The notes beneath the pieces are model-generated. The model ran no database searches. It was given only the letters and a program-made list of their open reading frames with translations, and was not told the DNA's origin. A program made the translations under genes and the position numbers. Positions 44,375 to 57,472 of a DNA stretch of 64,000 nucleotides are shown here, piece after piece. Position 1 is the stretch's first letter; every line of letters starts with the position of its first letter. The DNA comes from Phyto melanocephala (Eukaryota; Arthropoda; Insecta; Diptera; Rhinophoridae), in contig OW799236.1 in assembly GCA_941918925.1 (NCBI GenBank), positions 70,832,465 through 70,896,464 of the forward strand. The letters run 5' to 3'.

Positions 44375-47209
44375 ATATAATTGTTTAACTTTCGTTTCAA
44401 TTTGTTAAATTTGGAACAAAGGTACTTTGTGAATCTTTAGGCGTTAACGCTCTGTTATTGTTTTTCCCACGTTCAATTTTATAAAGCATCTGGCACCTTT
44501 CTTATCGACAGCTGTTAAAATGCATCCTTATTCCTTCTATTGACAATTTGAAAACTTGTTTGTGTTTGTATGTATGTAAAATTTTTATTATGTTTACATT
44601 AATTTGTGCCAATGATTTGTGTTTTAATTAAATTAAATATAAAATAAAAATTATTGTAAAAGATGAAACAAAACATACCATTGCAGATAAAAGTAGTGAC
44701 AAATTATTATTAAAATGTAAATCAAAATTCCCGTAAAGTAGGACGTGAATAGGTAAGGAAGATAACAAAAGAATTGTAAATAGGTATCTACATGATTTTT
44801 GTTTGTTTTTATAACTATTAATTGCTTTTTACTTAACTTATATTGATTATATTTACATACATTTGTAGATGGGAATATTAGAAATATGTACCTACATATA
44901 TACATAATAGGTTTTGTAGTATAAAAATGCAAATTGAACTCTATAAGCGGCCAAATGTTATGGGTTTGTTCCGATAAGAATAACTACCCTATAAACGGTA
45001 TATCGTTAGATTGATTTTTTTTACATATAAATTTTTTTTTAGCATATTTATGGGAATGTCGTTAAACAAAATTTAGCAATAATGTAATGTAACTAGACAA
45101 CACTTGTTTACGGTCGTGTATCAGGAAAAAGAAGACAATACTTGTGAAAAATTGCTTAATGATTTTAGAAACAATTTTTCTAGATATAAATTATAATTTT
45201 TAACAATTATAGGTTCTTACAGCACGTTTGAGAATTAAAACAGTTTTAGAGCCATTTTTACAACTTGCCGTTATTTAAAGGCAGGATTTTGTCGATCGAT
45301 CCATAAATGGCTTAGCATTATAAAGCCTTCATTTATTATTTTTTTATCTATTAAGTATTATTAAAATGAATAACAATAACAATAAAAAATGGAAGTTGTA
45401 ATAATGCGAAGCTATTTATCGGGCACAAAAAATCCTACCTTTAACTAAAGGCAAGTTGTAATAATGGCCCTTAAACTTTCAAACATATATTTTTTTTTTT
45501 GAAAACATGTTACAATTAAAAAAAAATAATAAATTTTTATTTAAACTTTTTTTAAATAATCTTTAAAAATAGTAATTGTCCGATCAGTTCGATTAGTAAT
45601 CGGTATCAACTAAATATTGCTTTATTGCTGAAACTACATTCGAATAAAAAAAACTTCATTCACTCACTAGCACACTAATTGATTTCTTTGTGTGCAACAA
45701 ACAACAAGTTTTCAATGTCTTTTAGAATGTTAACGCAACAAAATCCTTAAAAATTTATAAAGATTCCATTAAGAAGCAACATTTAATATAATGTGCGATG
45801 TTTCCATTTCACAATCTATAGTTGTTGGCAATCAAAGAAGACATAAAAAGAGGGATTAATGAACGCTTTATATGTTTCTTACTTACATACAAACTTATGT
45901 ATGAATTAATTTAATTTATTGAAAAAAAAACTTATTGTTTAAAAAAAATTTAAGAAGAATATTGAAAAAAACAGTTGTTTGTATTTATTTTTTTAATAAA
46001 TCAAGATGAGATTTTGTCTTGCATTTAAATGAGATGTTTATAACATATTAGATGACGTCTGTATATTAGATTTTTTTCTCTTCGTACTGGAAGCCATGGT
46101 GAAACAATAAAGCAAACAATAAATTCTTAATGACTACGCGAGCAAAGTGAGGAAATAAATGTAAGTTGAGTATGGTTAAAATTATAAGGGGAGATAGTTC
46201 TTGTGGTAGTTTAACCGTTGGGCATTTAATAAAAAAAAACATTTCACAGTAAACCACATAATATTTTCAAAGGTTTTATTTCAACATTTCTTTGGTAGTC
46301 TAACACTTTAATTATATTTATTATCTTTAAATTAAAAATAAAACTGCCATCGTAGCTTTATCTTCAACTAAAACAGTATCGACCTTTGCTGCACAATGCC
46401 CTACATATAAATTATTCTGAATACTCATCAAACATCTAATTACTATACGGATTTTATTAAGTCTGACCTGATTTTTTTTCGTAAATCTCTTGAACAAATA
46501 AAATACAATTTTAATCCGACACATTTTGTATGTGTGGAATGTATGAGTTTGTTTCTTGTTTAAAACGAAAAAAAAAATGTTTAGTTTAAATAATCTCTAA
46601 TATTAGTTTTATTTTTTCATAAGTGATTTTTGTTATCAGCAAAATGACTGAGTATTAAAGCAAATAAAAATTTCGCAATATAAACAATAAAAATAAACAA
46701 TGTAATTTACGTTATAGAATTACATTATTGTAATAGACCGATCACGTTTTCTCGTTTGGATCTTAAAAACAGCAAATTTTCATCATTACAAATGTAGAAG
46801 TAGGTGTATATTTAAAACTTTTTCCATCTCCATTTCCATTTTCTTTTTTAGTTTACTATTGGCGTGTGACCGTCAAACATCGGATGCTTTTCACCAAATA
46901 TGCATGAGCTCTATGCACTTATTACAATGGAGTATAGTTCATTAAAATATTCATGTAAACACATGATTTCCAATCACACGCTAATGTTAAAATCATTAGT
47001 GTTTCACCTTAATTTAATCACTTTGTTATCAGTTGCTATTAAATTTTTTTACTCAGAATCATTTAAGAATTTTTAAGAACATCACTTACGATAAAACAAT
47101 GCATTTAAGGAGTAATTTATAATGAATGCTTTTATACTATTGATATAGAAGTCTTGAAAATATAACGAAGTACAGTTAAGTGACTCTACATAATCAGTTT
47201 GTTAATACT
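44375..47209. other. Long AT-rich region, no gene recognised
   Basis: Minus-strand frames at 44651-44932, 46066-46257 and 46327-46524 show no conserved motif. A block near 46987-47045 (AATGTTAAAATCAT...GTTTCACC) resembles one near 29558-29625, suggesting a shared dispersed repeat. Confidence 0.4.
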
Positions 47210-47214
47210 TAGGT

Positions 47215-48150
47215 CCTCCACTGCTTCTAAGTACAACTGGCTTGAAAGATCTTCTAGAAATTTTCGTCATTAGTTTATTGTTTTACGGTTTAGATGGTGC
47301 TCTCTATATATAATATATGATGCTAAAGCAGCGACATCAATCATGTTATAGAAAAATTAAATTTGCCAACACAATGTTCTTCGTTTTACAGTGTATTCGC
47401 CTAACATTTAATCCATGATATCGACTCCACCATTATTTTTATTATAATACTTTATTATTTCCGGCTTGGCTGACTCTGTGTTTTCAACTTCTCCCGTCAT
47501 ATGCATAGTTGACAGTACCATGACTGAGTTATTATTATTATTTTTTTTTGGTACAAATGAACATATTGTATCATCAGTGTTATAGACACAATTTGTAGAA
47601 TTCACAGGCCGTTCCTTTGAAGGTTGCATATTGCTTGGCATCAATTTTTAATATTTTCTAACTGTTCCGACTAGCGTCATATTCTAAGAGTTAAGGAACC
47701 TGTCTAATTCCAAAGAGGTTAAAAAGTTATCGGTGACAATGTTTATACCAGAACCTTTATTTATTTTTACAAGCTTCAATACTGTTGCTTCACCGACATT
47801 TTTTTGTCTGGGGCCATCTTTTGATTTTCCCCTATATATAATTCCTTGCAGTGGATAGGAAGTCGATGCGTCACAAGCCCAAAGTTTTTACGCCATACTT
47901 CTCTGGCTTAGAGGGTATATACTGCGTAAATCTAGTATGACCCCTAAACGGAAACAATTGTTCATCGGCTGTATCGGACTCCAATGGCTTAAAAGATATC
48001 TCTAAATTATTGTTCATCATGGCTAAAATGTCTCGAATTGGTCAAGTTTTATCTGATTTTATACGCTCCTCTCGTGTGTTTTTGTTATCGAATCTAACAA
48101 ACCTGAGCATAATTTTAAAACGGACTCGAGGCATTGCTACACGTACAAGA
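47215..48150 (-). pseudogene. piggyBac transposase pseudogene 1
   Basis: Read on the minus strand: RFVRFDNKNTREERIKSDK, then ESDTADEQLFPFRGHTRF and QYIPSKPEKYG (first catalytic Asp region). A frameshift near 47880 is followed by CDASTSYPLQGIIYRGKSKD (second Asp region), NIVTDNFLTSLEL (third Asp region), VMVLSTMH, KPEIIKYYNKNNGGVDIMD, and after a stop YTVKRRTL and NMIDVAALASYIIY. The order matches the DDE_Tnp_1_7 domain of piggyBac enzymes, which excise precisely from TTAA. Several stops make it inactive. No terminal repeats were located. Confidence 0.88.
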
Positions 48151-48219
48151 GGAAGTGCATCAATACTCCACAAATTGAAATTCGCCTTTAAGCGTTGTAA
48201 ATTTATATCGCCTGACGAG

Positions 48220-48560
48220 GGTTAAAATTTACAACAAAAAAATCAAAATTGGTTCACAAAAAAAAGGTCTGCCGTCAAACTGCTTTAAATGTTATTAAAC
48301 AGTATCAGGATAATTTGATCGTTGATAGAAAACCTGATTCGGTAAGAAAAAAAAGGTGTACATAATATGCATATATACATAATATTGGGAAGGCCAAGAA
48401 AATTAAAAGCACATCTGGTAGAAAAGCAGTTCAGTTTGGTCAGTGTTCCAACTATTTGTTGCTAAAAGTTAATGCCAATGCAGCCTAAAAAAACATACAA
48501 AGTCTAATTGCTAATGCTCGAGAAAATGTTGAATATAAGTTAAGGACCTAAAAATAGACA
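48220..48560 (+). pseudogene. Possible Tc1-like N-terminal remnant
   Basis: Out-of-frame stretches read like NVIKQYQDNLIVDRKPDS and GRPRKLKAH, similar to helix-turn-helix/AT-hook linkers of Tc1-like transposases. Stops and frameshifts are frequent. Weak evidence. Confidence 0.3.
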
Positions 48561-49841
48561 AAATTTCCTAAGACATTGTTGGTATGGCAAGCTTTTTGCA
48601 AGGCACACAACTGCGACGAACGATGAATTTTTGACCGCGAATATTCAAATTTGTATATGTATGTGAAAATGCAAAAAATCAAACATCAATTAAGAAAAAC
48701 AGTCAAAACTCTAACGTCAACCGTTTCCAAATTATTGAATTTTATATACGTTAAGATTTTTTTGATCGCAGTCCTTATTTTCCGTTTAATCTAAGGTCAA
48801 TTTGAAAAATTAAATGATAAGAAATCAATTAAAGTTCTCAATAAAAATTGTGTTGTAAACGATTTTTAAAGTTGTTCTAATATAATTGTAATTAAGTGTA
48901 AATAGTTCTAGTTTTACTACAGTAAAGGTGAAAACAGCTGCAATTACATTTGTAATTAATTTTAGCTTTTTTTAATACTCTTTGCGACTTCATAAAGCAT
49001 TTATTTTATATAGAGTTCGGCACATGCGAATATATTATTCTTACAAGTTTTTATCGAAAATTTTAACACAAAAATCTAATTTACACATTCTTAAAGGATA
49101 TAAGAGGTGTTTTTTTTAGACCTATAGAACTTGCCATGGGGATAACTGTAAAACTAAGAAGCAAAACACCAGAACAACGTTTGAAAATTTTGTAAATAAC
49201 TTGTAGAGCATTATCGTCAAGTTTACGGTGTGCTTCATCGTCCATGGTGTAATTATATAAGGTGATAGCGTAAAGAAGACTATTTTTTGTCTTTTTTTAT
49301 ATATGTAGCTCTTTCTCTCTCTCATACGTAACAATGGCTGTCACATAACGTTAAATTTGTTCTACAGATTTGTCCACAACATAACAGAACAACAAATTTA
49401 CAACAGACAACGCATACAGATTTTTCATTTAACAGAATAAAAAAAAGATGATTCATATCACCACAGAACATATAAACTAATTCTACCCGTACCTTGCGTA
49501 CAGAAGAAGCCATCGCCACTGTAGACGTGAGTGTAATAAAGGACCCACATTTATCGATTTGACTACTGTTTCAGCAACGTAGACTCATGATTCTTGATTT
49601 TTTATTGCTCATGCCATTGCAAAAAAAGTCTGAGCTGTTTTGTGCATTAAGAAGAAGAATATTTCTCTCTCAAAATCACTCTTATTTACCCAATCGTGGA
49701 GTACGGAAACATTATTAATATTAAAATATTTATTCTGGCTTGAGTTAAGTTTTTAAAAATCTAATTACGATTAAGTGTTGGATGTAATTATCATCTATTT
49801 ACCTCCTAGGTTTTTCTCAAATTGAATTTTTGAATTGAATT
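48561..49841. other. AT-rich spacer with repeat debris
   Basis: A block near 49215-49300 is an inverted relative of 27490-27560 (CTATCACCTTATGTTATTAC-like). No gene is supported; the minus-strand frames at 49122-49519 lack recognisable motifs. Confidence 0.35.
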
Positions 49842-50880
49842 TAGGTTGAAAAGGAGGGGTATAAAAGCTCAAACCCATGACAGGTATGCACTTATGCCTA
49901 GTTGGCATGTTGTGCGCTCCATATGGAAAACGGAATTCCCAAACAAAAACCATAAACATATTTTCCCAAAAATAACGGACTAGTCCAAGAACCCAGTCCC
50001 CTCAATGTAACGCCTTATGGATCTTCAGTTCGAGTTCCCCAGGTATTCCAAGTTCGGCATAGTATCCACTGTAAAATTTTCGCGCCTAGTATGCCCAAAC
50101 GCAGGACAATGACAGAGGTAGTGTACCAAAGTCTCATTCTCTTCCTCGCATGCTCTACATGTTGTCTCCTCAGATAATCTCATGCGAGCTAGATGAGTTC
50201 TCAACTCCGTATGACCTGTAATTACACTGGTTAGTTTCCTAAGTGTAGGTCTACTTAGTCTCAGAATCTCCTTTTATTTCCCAAGATTTGGTTCACCCCA
50301 TAGTGTTCTTGTCACCTTACCGACATCAGTGCTTTGCCATTTTCTGACATGTTCCTCCATCGCCCAACGTTTAAGTTCATCCTTAAATCGTTTAAGGGGT
50401 TTGGCGTTCTCCAAAGTTATAGTACTCAGAAGAGCTCCCATTTTGGATAATTTGTCGGCTTTCTCGTTTTCGATCAGCCCGTGATGGCTTGGTATCCATA
50501 TTATCTCCAGATGTTCACAATTTGCATATGAGTTTCTCTCGCTCTTGCATTGAAAAAAGTTCCGGGATTAAACTTTCTCCTTTCTCAATTTCTTAATCAC
50601 TGATTGGCTATCTTTAAAGATATGAATCGGGGCTTCGCTATTCGTTTACTTTATTCATTTAATTCCTTCCGTAATCGCCATGATCTCAGCCTGAAAAATA
50701 GTGTTGTGATCTGGTAGACGGGTGTGGTTTTTCGATAGGAATTTCTTAATTCTAGAAAAAAAGCCTCCAGGATCTGCGTTTGGCGATTCTTATTGCTTTG
50801 TTGTATATTCTGAGCTTTTCACTGTAATCGTCCCAGTATACTGATTATTTCTTCCGATAGGCCTTCGGGTTTCTTTCCTG
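49842..50880 (-). pseudogene. R1/I-like LINE: RNase H domain and C-terminus
   Basis: On the minus strand, FQAEIMAITEGI (near 50690-50660) is the RNase H domain block of R1/I-type LINEs. It is followed by degenerate zinc-knuckle and C-terminal sequence and a 3' untranslated region nearly identical to 44099-44374. Many stops. The upstream RT is missing. Confidence 0.75.
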
Positions 50881-50889
50881 AGATTAATC

Positions 50890-51890
50890 AGTCACCAAAA
50901 AAATGGTGGGGGTATATTCATTTTGCCATTCCGTATTCTCATAAAGTATTATATTTTCTGAGTCCTGGATTCATTTTATGATGATCTAGCTATGTCCGTC
51001 CGCACTATAGAGCGTGAACCGAAAAAACTAGGGGGCTTATATTCATATACACAAGGTTTGTTTGGTATTGAAAATGGACTAAATCGGAATATTAGAGAGG
51101 TAGTTATAGCTCGTAATGCAAGAGTAGTTAAAAAAACCACGTCCTTCCAACATCGAAGAGCTATAAAATTTCGAATGTACATTTCCTGAATAAAAAAAAA
51201 TATCTTCCCTGAAAATTGCTTAAATCTATGCATTAGGAAAGGAGTTGTAGATTAAAATGTACGAATATTGCGGTATGCACAGTGTATTTTTCGGTATATT
51301 CAAATTTAAAAACCTAATAAAACTGACAGAATTTGATGGGATGATTCTGAAATTTTGCATACATTGTTTTTTGGTCAAAGAATTTGCACTAACAGAAAAT
51401 AAATGTGACACGCCCACTTTATTTTAAATTCATATAATTTCTTTATGAATAAAGATTTTCGAAGAATGAAGGGCTATATTGAAATATCCAAGTTGTATTT
51501 TTTAGCAGAAACTATTTTGACACGTCTACTCGTCTATGATGATGAAATTTGCTACAGATATCCTCCTAGTCAATGTCAATGTTATGCCAGAAAATTTAAG
51601 TGACACGCCCACTTTAACGCCTACCTCCCATATAACGGTTTATCCTAAATTCATATAATTTCTCTATGGACAAGATTTTTGGAAGAATAAAGGACTATAT
51701 TGTATTTATTAGCAGAAATTTTACTTACACGCCTACTTTAACGCCCACTTTCATTGAAAGACTAAATTTCCGAAAATATTTTAATAGCATATCGAAAGTG
51801 ATATATATTTTAACAAAATAATAAAATTTGTGCTATTATAGTAGATCAAATTGGTGGTGGGTATAAAAATTCGGCACTTACTTGTTTATT
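50890..51890 (+). mobile_element. DINE-1/Helentron-like repeat Z, copy 3
   Basis: Runs from CACCAAAAAAATGGTGGGGGTATA to GGTGGTGGGTATAAAAATTC and GGCACTTACTTGTT. It contains the FGIENGLNRN-encoding stretch shared with copy 1 and three or more CACGCCCACTTTA units. Non-coding. Confidence 0.55.
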
Positions 51891-52238
51891 TTATAGTATA
51901 ACAAATTTATATTCTTAGTAAATCTAAATAAAAGTTATATAAATTTTAAAACAATGTGCTTTAGTACAATTAAGGTCAAAAATGCTATTTTCAAGCTATT
52001 TAGTACAATTTTAAGTTTCCTGATCAATCCCTGACATAACTACTATGCTATATAATATTGGTGGTGCGTAAACAAATTCGGCTCTGATGAATTTAATTGA
52101 ATTTTACTTGTTTAATTTTAAGTTAACTGTTTGTCGTTAAAAAAAATATTTTATAATTTGTGCTAAAGCGTTTGTTCATTCATGTGTCAGTGTTATTTAT
52201 AGTTTTTCGTATATGTTTATAATCAGTTAAATTTTTTA

Positions 52239-52306
<68 letters not shown>

Positions 52307-53068
52307 TTTTATTATTATTATTAATTAATTACACAATAAATTATTTAAATGATGATTTTAAGAAATAAATGGTTAAACTTTATTTAAATAAATTATTAAT
52401 AAACTAATAATCTTTAATTAAACAATTCTTAATTGTACAATTCTAACTAGATATTAAAATTTAAATAATTATTTCATGCTTAATTAACACGTTTTGAACG
52501 AAAGTGACCTTTTGTATTTTTTTTTCAATAAAATCAAACACATATTTGTTGTATGTTTCAGAAAATACTACTATTTACGCTTAGGCCCATTATTTCAACT
52601 TACTAACAAGTAAAGTAAGAATGTTATCTAACTGATAACTAGTTTGTCATATAACACAACTACACTTGAACCTAAAAGCTCATCTTAGCCTTAACTTTAA
52701 AATATGAAATGAAATATAAAATTTGGAATCTAGAGATCTCTCTCTACCTATGCCGGTACATTTTTAATTTGTAACAAATTGGAATCTGGAAATAAATTGA
52801 GGGTGAACACTAATGCCGTTTTCTTCTCTCAAAAATTTATTTAATTGTTTTTTATATAAATTTAGTACCCAAATAATAGTATTTTAATGAGCTGTTTAAT
52901 GGTTAAACAAACATTTCTAAATTTCCGTTATTATTTTGCAAAATCTCTAAATACTTGTATCATAATGTCAATATTATTTTGAGTAAAACTCCTCAAAATG
53001 TTCCTTTTTTTTTAAACGCTACAATGTATGTTTTAACGCAGTTTAATTTAATACCAAATTCAACAACG
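51891..53068. other. AT-rich spacer with (TTA)n
   Basis: No gene seen. A (TTA)n microsatellite occupies about 52241-52325. Confidence 0.5.
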
Positions 53069-53888
53069 AACAAGTAACAGTGCTATATTCGGCCGTGCCG
53101 AATCTTATATACCCTTCACAACGTGTAGCCATGCAATAACAATTGTTTGTATCACCATTCATCCCATATAAAATACGTGCATACGTACACGTTAGAATAA
53201 ATGTGGCATCGAATCCCAGCTGAGCCAAAAAAATTTTATTTTATTTTATTTAATATATTATTTATATTTTATTATTTTTTTTTAATATTTTTTTTTAATT
53301 TTTTTAAAAAATTTTTTTAGAAAAATTTTTTTTAAATTTTTTTAAATTTTATTTTAATTTTTTTTTTTTGTAGTTTTTTTATTATTTTTTTCTTATTTTT
53401 AATATTTTTTTTTTTGTAATTTCTTTAGTTTGATATGTTTTTTACATTTATGTATGTATGTATGTATGTATGTATGTATGTATGTATGTATGTATGTATG
53501 TATGTATGTATGTATGTATGTATGTATGTATGTATGTATGTATGTTGTTGTTGTAATTGTGAAAAAAAACGAGGTGGTCGTGGTTTTTTGCTCATATCTC
53601 AGAAAGTTATGGGGCGATTGTGCTGAATTTCAATAGCGATTCATTCCTGGATATTTCCAAGAAATTGATACCATATACAGATCTGAGGAACATATAGTTG
53701 CTTCTAAAAGTTGATTTCAACCAACACACGGACAGACGGACAGACTGTCAGGGCTTAATCGACTCCTCTATTCATAAGCTTTCAGAAAATATATACTTTA
53801 TGGGGTCGGAAATGAAAATTGTAGAAATTACAAACGGAATGACAAAGCTATATATACCCTTGTGCACCACAGGTGAAGGGTATAAAAA
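53069..53888 (-). mobile_element. DINE-1/Helentron-like repeat Y, copy 2
   Basis: Minus orientation: starts TTTTTATACCCTTCACCTGT near 53888 and ends with the TTCGGCACGGCCGAA hairpin and GTTACTTGTT at 53069. It holds a GGACAGACGGACAGACTGTC block and a (TGTA)n tract in the same relative place as copy 1. Frames at 53430-53636 and 53698-53922 are repeat translations. Confidence 0.6.
53449..53545. repeat. (TATG)n microsatellite
   Basis: About 24 tetranucleotide units inside Y copy 2. Confidence 0.95.
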
Positions 53889-54774
53889 TGACACAAGGCA
53901 ACAATTTAAAATTAAATTTTAAAGGCTTCAAAAACCATTATGTAATTTTGATATATTGTGGTTACAGTAGTAAAATTAAAGATTTTTTAGACTCTTTTCC
54001 ACATAATTAATAATAACTCGAAAAGGGTAAGTATATTATTAAAATAAACTTAGAAAAATTTAGATTTACATAGCCTTTGATTCGTTATATACTGCGTTTT
54101 AAACAGACCAGTAATTTCGGAGTTATAATAAAATATTTAAGCAAAAAATTATAAAAAAAATATATTTTCTACATACATACGTGAAAATAGCAATTATTTT
54201 TGTTTTCAAAAAATCGTAAGAAAATGAAAACCACAGAAATTGTTCAGATTTATTGCTTTATCGCAAAGCCTCATGTAATAGCAACAAAATAAGATACCGA
54301 TCATAAAAATCGATTGATTCTTTTCGGATTTATTCACAATTAAGTAAACTCGTTCATTTTACAAAACTTTAGTTTTTTGTGTGATATTTATACATAAAAT
54401 TAAGTAGTTAATGTTCTTCTTTCGATTTATTTAATTTTGAAAACATTTTCCACCTGCTATGTACAAAATTTTAAAATTCGAATCGTGTATATATTGGCAA
54501 AACCCTACTTAAATACAATAATGATTCTATTTCTCGGAATAACATTTGAATTGGATAAGTTGAAATGTATTAAACAGCTGAAAATGTATACTTTATTAAT
54601 TAAAGTTATTATAAGAAAAAATAAATAAATAAGAAAACAAATAAATAAATAACTACTTATTATAAACTACAAACTCTTGCATTTTTTATTAGATTTTGTA
54701 CTATTGTTGAATAACGAAGTGTTACTCTTAATTCCTCTTATTTCCTAAGTAATTTTGAATAATCCATACAAACG
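53889..54774. other. AT-rich spacer
   Basis: Nothing recognisable. Confidence 0.4.
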
Positions 54775-55540
54775 AATCCCATACATTGTTCTCAATTTCT
54801 GACATTGACATTTGTGGGCCGTTAAATGTGCCTGCTTTCAGCTTTTCTATACTCAGATTGGGAAACTTCCTTGAAATGTATTGGAATCATTCACCATCTT
54901 TGTTAAGTGCCTTAACATATTGTTTCATCAGACCAAATTTAATGAGAACAGGGGGTAATATGATGCGATCTCGGAGCACTAGAGCCACATTTATAACATT
55001 TAGCTCACCTGGAAGCAGTGTTTCCCTAAAAGGCCATTGTTTTCTCTTTCAATGTTTTGTTTTAGCTCAGCTGTCCCATAAGCATATAAAACAAGGATAC
55101 TTGATAAAGCCGCTTTGTTGACCTAAGAGGAAATTTACCATCTTAAGATCAACACAAATTATTGTTTATCTTGTTCATGTCCAATGCAATTACGGAGTAT
55201 TCTTCTTTTGCTTTGGTTGATTATGCGATCGGCAAGAAGTGAAATTAATATCTATTGTGCAAAAGGACTCACTTCAAGCTGCGTTTTTTGATGAGTCGAT
55301 AACAAACGCCATTCGTTTGAATCATATCTCTGTAAACACATGACAATAATCAAACCAGAAATATTTGTGCAATACACAAAATAATCCTTTTCAACAAAAT
55401 AATGAGTACGGTAATACGAAACGCAAGCAATTCAGAAGATTCTATTTGACAATCCACGGTCTCTAAGTACATCATTAAGCTGGTCTTGATTCCATGATCT
55501 CAGCAAAAGTTTTTGTGTGGGATGAACTCGTCATTATCAG
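54775..55540 (-). pseudogene. Decayed ORF of a repeat-borne family of unknown function
   Basis: Minus-strand fragments in shifting frames read SWNQDQLNDVLRDRGLSNR, NEWRLLSTHQKTQLEVSPF, MVNFLLGQQSGFIKYPCFIC, LPPVLIKFGLMKQYVKALNK and FPNLSIEKLKAGTFNGPQM in that order. From memory this pattern (a GLQxGxTKxPCxxCxWDS core, then PPLHIKLGLMKQFVKA) recurs in many arthropod and cnidarian genomes as an uncharacterised protein. Conserved Cys and Trp suggest a metal-binding or nucleic-acid-related fold; no function is assigned. The plus-strand frame at 54786-55121 is its shadow. Confidence 0.6.
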
Positions 55541-55545
55541 ATGTA

Positions 55546-56150
55546 AAGGGTGATTTTTTAGCTATTATCTTTTTGGCAATACTGGTTTAAACAGCTGACG
55601 CACGTTTCGTGTTTTGTTTCACTGTCAAACATCTCCAGTTTGGTCTATAATTTAACCATGTATCGTCTTACAAACGAACAACGCTTGCAAATTATTGAAT
55701 TTTATTATCAAAATGCGTGTTCTGTTCATCGCGCGCTTCTTATCGAAAAATTGTGTTCAGCGACGAAGCTAATTTTTGGCTCAATGGGTACATTAATAAG
55801 CAGAATTGTCGATTTTGGAGTGAAGATCAGCCAGAAGCATTGCTGAAGAGCTACCAATGCATTAGAAAAAGTCACAGCTTAGTGCGGTTTATGGGCTGGT
55901 GGCATCATTGGACCGTACTTCTTAAAAGATGATGCGAATCGTAACGTAACTGTGAATGGTGAGTGCTACCGTGAGATGACATCAAACTTTTTTTTTTGCC
56001 TAAAATGCAAGAGCTTGACTTGCATGACATGCGTTTTCAACAAGAAGGTACCACATGCCACACAGCCCGAAAAATAATCCTGGGAAATGAAAAAAGTGGC
56101 TACGACTCGAAAGCATTTGTTTATATTGTAACATTTCTTTTCATACAAAT
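55546..56150 (+). pseudogene. Mariner-like element, internally deleted, remnant 1
   Basis: AAGGGTGATTTTTTAGC at the left, preceded by TA, looks like a terminal repeat. ATG at 55658 opens LTNEQRLQIIEFYYQNACSV, then a deletion joins to KIVFSDEANFWLNGYINKQN (first catalytic Asp block) in the overlapping frame at 55717. Later VTVNGECYREM appears. The right end was not found. Inactive. Confidence 0.75.
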
Positions 56151-56919
56151 TTTTTCTTCAAGGTTTTTTTTTTAACTTTTATGTTTAAAAATATTTTTAC
56201 AAATAATTTGATATACTTTTTAAGTAAATGTGTTAATTTTATAAACTTTTTTTTTAATATTAAAAGGAACAAAACTGTTTAGATGGAAAGTTCAATAGTA
56301 TTTAAGTTTTTTTGAAAAGAAGGCTGATGACACCGCTGTATGCTCTTTGTGTGCAAAGTCAATTTCATGTAAAGGCCGAAACACCAAGGGATTAATGCGT
56401 CATTTGAGATAAATTTTCTAAGTCGTTAAAATTTTTTACGTTATATTTTTTTAATTATACCTTGTATCTACATGTTTTTGAAATTGAATTCTAATGATTT
56501 TATTTTTGATCTCATAGCTGAAGTACATGTATTTTTGTTATTTGTGCTCATATTTGATCTCGTATCTAGAGAATAATATTTAAAAAAAAATATTTTTACT
56601 CAATTCATATTTTAAATTCAAGTTTCTTTATTAATTTTTATAGTTTTGAAGTGCTTCTTTTACGTTATAGACTATTTTATGCTTTTTAATAAAAAGTTTT
56701 TTTATTAACCCATTAAAAGCCAACAGTCTTTAAAATTAAAAATCATTTATTCTGCTTAATTAGCATTCAATTAAATAACATTAAGAACCTAAAAAATATT
56801 AAAAAAAAAAAAGTGTGTTTTGAAGGTTTTTGGGGCTGTACCCAAGCAGGTACAATGGCTCAATGCATGTATTCATATATGCTTGTTTTTTTGTATGAAA
56901 AATTTTTAAGTACTACTTT
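56151..56919. other. AT-rich spacer
   Basis: Nothing recognisable. Confidence 0.4.
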
Positions 56920-57472
56920 TCTACACATATAGCTAGGTCACAAAGTTCACAAATCCATCTTATTCGGTTGTGCCCTTGACGTCAGGGTAACGGTTTTTCA
57001 ATTCTTTTCGGAAAATGGTTTTCAGCAGTAAGTGCTACGCTAGGAACAACCGATTGTTTAAATGTTGATGGTAGGGCGTAGTTTCGTAGGTAGTGCCGGA
57101 TAATGGCACGATGAAACTCCAGTAAGTCTATTACGAGTACTTTCAGATAATTTCTCTCGATATATTGTGATAACCACTTAACAACAAATTTCCAGAAAAA
57201 AACTTGAAATCATTCTCTGTCAATAAAAAATTATGCGCATTACACTGTGAAGCATAAAGGCGAGTTTGATCGACGATATAAACGACCACTTCAGAACCAA
57301 ACAAAGTTTCAATCACTTCAAGCTCTGACTTTCCTCCTAGATTAGATACCATTTCATTATTGTGTATAAAGGTAGTTGTTTTTAACATATCAATGGAACA
57401 TTCTCTTTTGATTAGTGAAATAACATTTAGAAACATAAATGGCTGCCCGAAGTCCGACACAAGGTCAAACAT
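56920..57472 (-). pseudogene. piggyBac transposase pseudogene 2, internally deleted
   Basis: The 57143-57472 frame has an N-terminal piggyBac pattern (VVYIVDQTRLYASQ, then LTENDFKFFSGNLLLSGYHN). Immediately after, in another frame, a C-terminal pattern follows: VIDLLEFHRAIIRHYLRNYA and a Cys-containing tail. The catalytic middle is missing. It differs from pseudogene 1 and looks more like PGBD-type proteins. Confidence 0.7.

Noticed and set aside
54786..55121. 111-codon plus-strand frame
   Set aside because: It is the shadow of the recognisable minus-strand decayed ORF.
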